This document shows positions 14,247-14,787 of a DNA stretch of 14,787 nt, piece by piece. A program made the translations under genes and the position numbers. The stretch is taken from assembly GCA_025399215.1 (NCBI GenBank), contig MU621473.1, forward strand, positions 1 through 14,787, written 5' to 3'. How positions within the stretch are numbered: the stretch's first letter is position 1; every line of letters starts with the position of its first letter. The DNA comes from Globomyces pollinis-pini. Its lineage: Eukaryota > Chytridiomycota > Chytridiomycetes > Rhizophydiales > Globomycetaceae. The notes under the pieces are model-generated. The model did no database searches. It was given only the letters and a program-made list of their open reading frames with translations, and was not told where the DNA came from.

Positions 14247-14787
14247 TTCAGATATTCATTTCATGGCCAGTATTTTCTAGAATTAAAAAAAAACTGAGAG
14301 GAGTGGAGATTAATTGGTTAAATTGTAAAAGACTAAAGTATAAAGACGTGCTGGTACCTCGCAGACGTATGTTTGCAGAGTTTATTAACAACAAATGGTA
14401 ATTTCGAACAAGATTTGCAATAGTAAGAGCAATTCGAGAGAAGCAAAGAGATAGATATACTGCTCCAAGTAACTTTACATATCTTAATTATGTTTTTACT
14501 TCTAGAAACGCGTCTGTAGTCACACTGAAGAATTTGTGAGTGCATTAATAAATCACTTCTTCTAGAAAGTGGTGGGAAAATATTATTGAAGCATTGTGCT
14601 AAGAATTGAACAACGATTTGTGGTTTGAAAATAATTACTCGTTTGATTCTCCGAGTTCCGAACGCACTACTGCCTAAAGGTGGCTGTGTTTTCGATTTCT
14701 TAGAATCGGACGAGATTTAATTGTTTATTTGGGCTATCACGGTCCATCACCGGACTCCACTATTAGTATAAATAGTTCTCGTTTTCC
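14247..14787 (+). repeat. Diverged ~0.5-kb direct repeat, right copy
   Basis: It pairs with 4027-4500 in the same orientation, about 10.2 kb away. Matching blocks are in the same order, with a net expansion of about 70 bp. It runs to the window edge, where the sequence equivalent to the HMG-box core promoter is found. Confidence 0.5.
14741..14779 (+). promoter_or_regulatory. Core-promoter-like block for a gene beyond the right edge
   Basis: The block GGTCCATCACCGGACTC is followed by TATAAATAG at 14767-14775, a strong TATA box. It matches the block ahead of the HMG-box gene at 28 of 33 positions. A rightward gene starting outside the window is the simplest reading. Confidence 0.5.

Larger units (their letters stand above)
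13836..14787. other. Right intergenic region, no firm gene
   Basis: This 950-bp stretch begins with the 3' UTR of the large lectin gene. From about 14247 it aligns with the region upstream of the HMG-box gene. On the + strand one frame is open from 14227 to about 14530 apart from a single TAA at 14400; its product includes RRRMFAEFINNKW before the stop and REKQRDRYTAPSNF after it. I recognise no family, and the left copy of the repeat is not open in that frame, so it may be chance or a decayed gene. The minus frames at 13852-14040 and 14333-14545 look like noise. Confidence 0.5.

Noticed and set aside
1..14787. CRISPR arrays, tRNA or rRNA genes, bacterial operons
   Set aside because: No regular spacer-repeat array, no cloverleaf with TTC-type loop and no rRNA signature was found. 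The genes are eukaryotic, with introns and TATA boxes.
4027..14787. The ~0.5-kb repeats as the LTRs of one large retroelement
   Set aside because: They are too diverged for a single element, there is no integrase, reverse transcriptase or gag between them, and the intervening genes run in both directions.

Overview
The window is nuclear DNA of a eukaryote, most likely a fungus of an early-diverging lineage. It is AT-rich, has spliceosomal introns, TATA boxes 25-45 bp ahead of start codons and short intergenic spacers. Its genes include an EMC8/9-family subunit, a fungal-type secreted arylsulfatase, a small HMG-box protein and secreted proteins with bulb-type (B-lectin) and PAN/Apple modules. 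I cannot name a genus.

The most important reading aid is that introns here are extremely short, mostly 27-33 nt, so several genes look broken or truncated when read as plain open frames. The first gene (353-1177, +) has no long open frame at all. Removing four introns of 28, 29, 33 and 31 nt and one of 143 nt leaves a clean 186-residue EMC8/EMC9 homologue. The same kind of intron supplies the signal peptide of the 837-residue gene (27 nt), removes an in-frame TAG from the large lectin gene (30 nt), and joins its last exon across a frame change (28 nt).

Layout, left to right. 1-352: possible 3' end of an upstream gene, then a 22-bp tandem duplication just ahead of the EMC8/9 gene. 353-1177 (+): EMC8/9-like. 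1520-3406 (-): secreted arylsulfatase. 3407-4571: a long regulatory-looking spacer with three copies of a ~29-bp element, two facing TATA boxes, and the left copy of a diverged ~0.5-kb repeat. 4572-5042 (+): HMG-box protein of 156 aa. 5374-7914 (-): secreted orphan of 837 aa with three internal repeats. 8598-9884 (-): secreted B-lectin/tandem-PAN protein of 428 aa. 10385-13835 (+): secreted 1130-aa protein with a Ser/Thr/Trp-rich central region and three B-lectin-like regions, transcribed divergently from the 428-aa gene. 13836-14787: no firm gene, but it holds the right copy of the ~0.5-kb repeat, ending at the point that corresponds to about 70-80 bp before the HMG-box start codon.

Working together: at least four of the six firm genes encode secreted proteins. 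The two lectin-type genes share a 500-bp divergent promoter region and similar folds, and may act together at the cell surface or on a host or prey glycan. That functional link is inference. The HMG-box gene resembles the small MATA_HMG/sex-locus class, but its neighbours are not the known sex-locus flanks, so a mating role is only a hypothesis.
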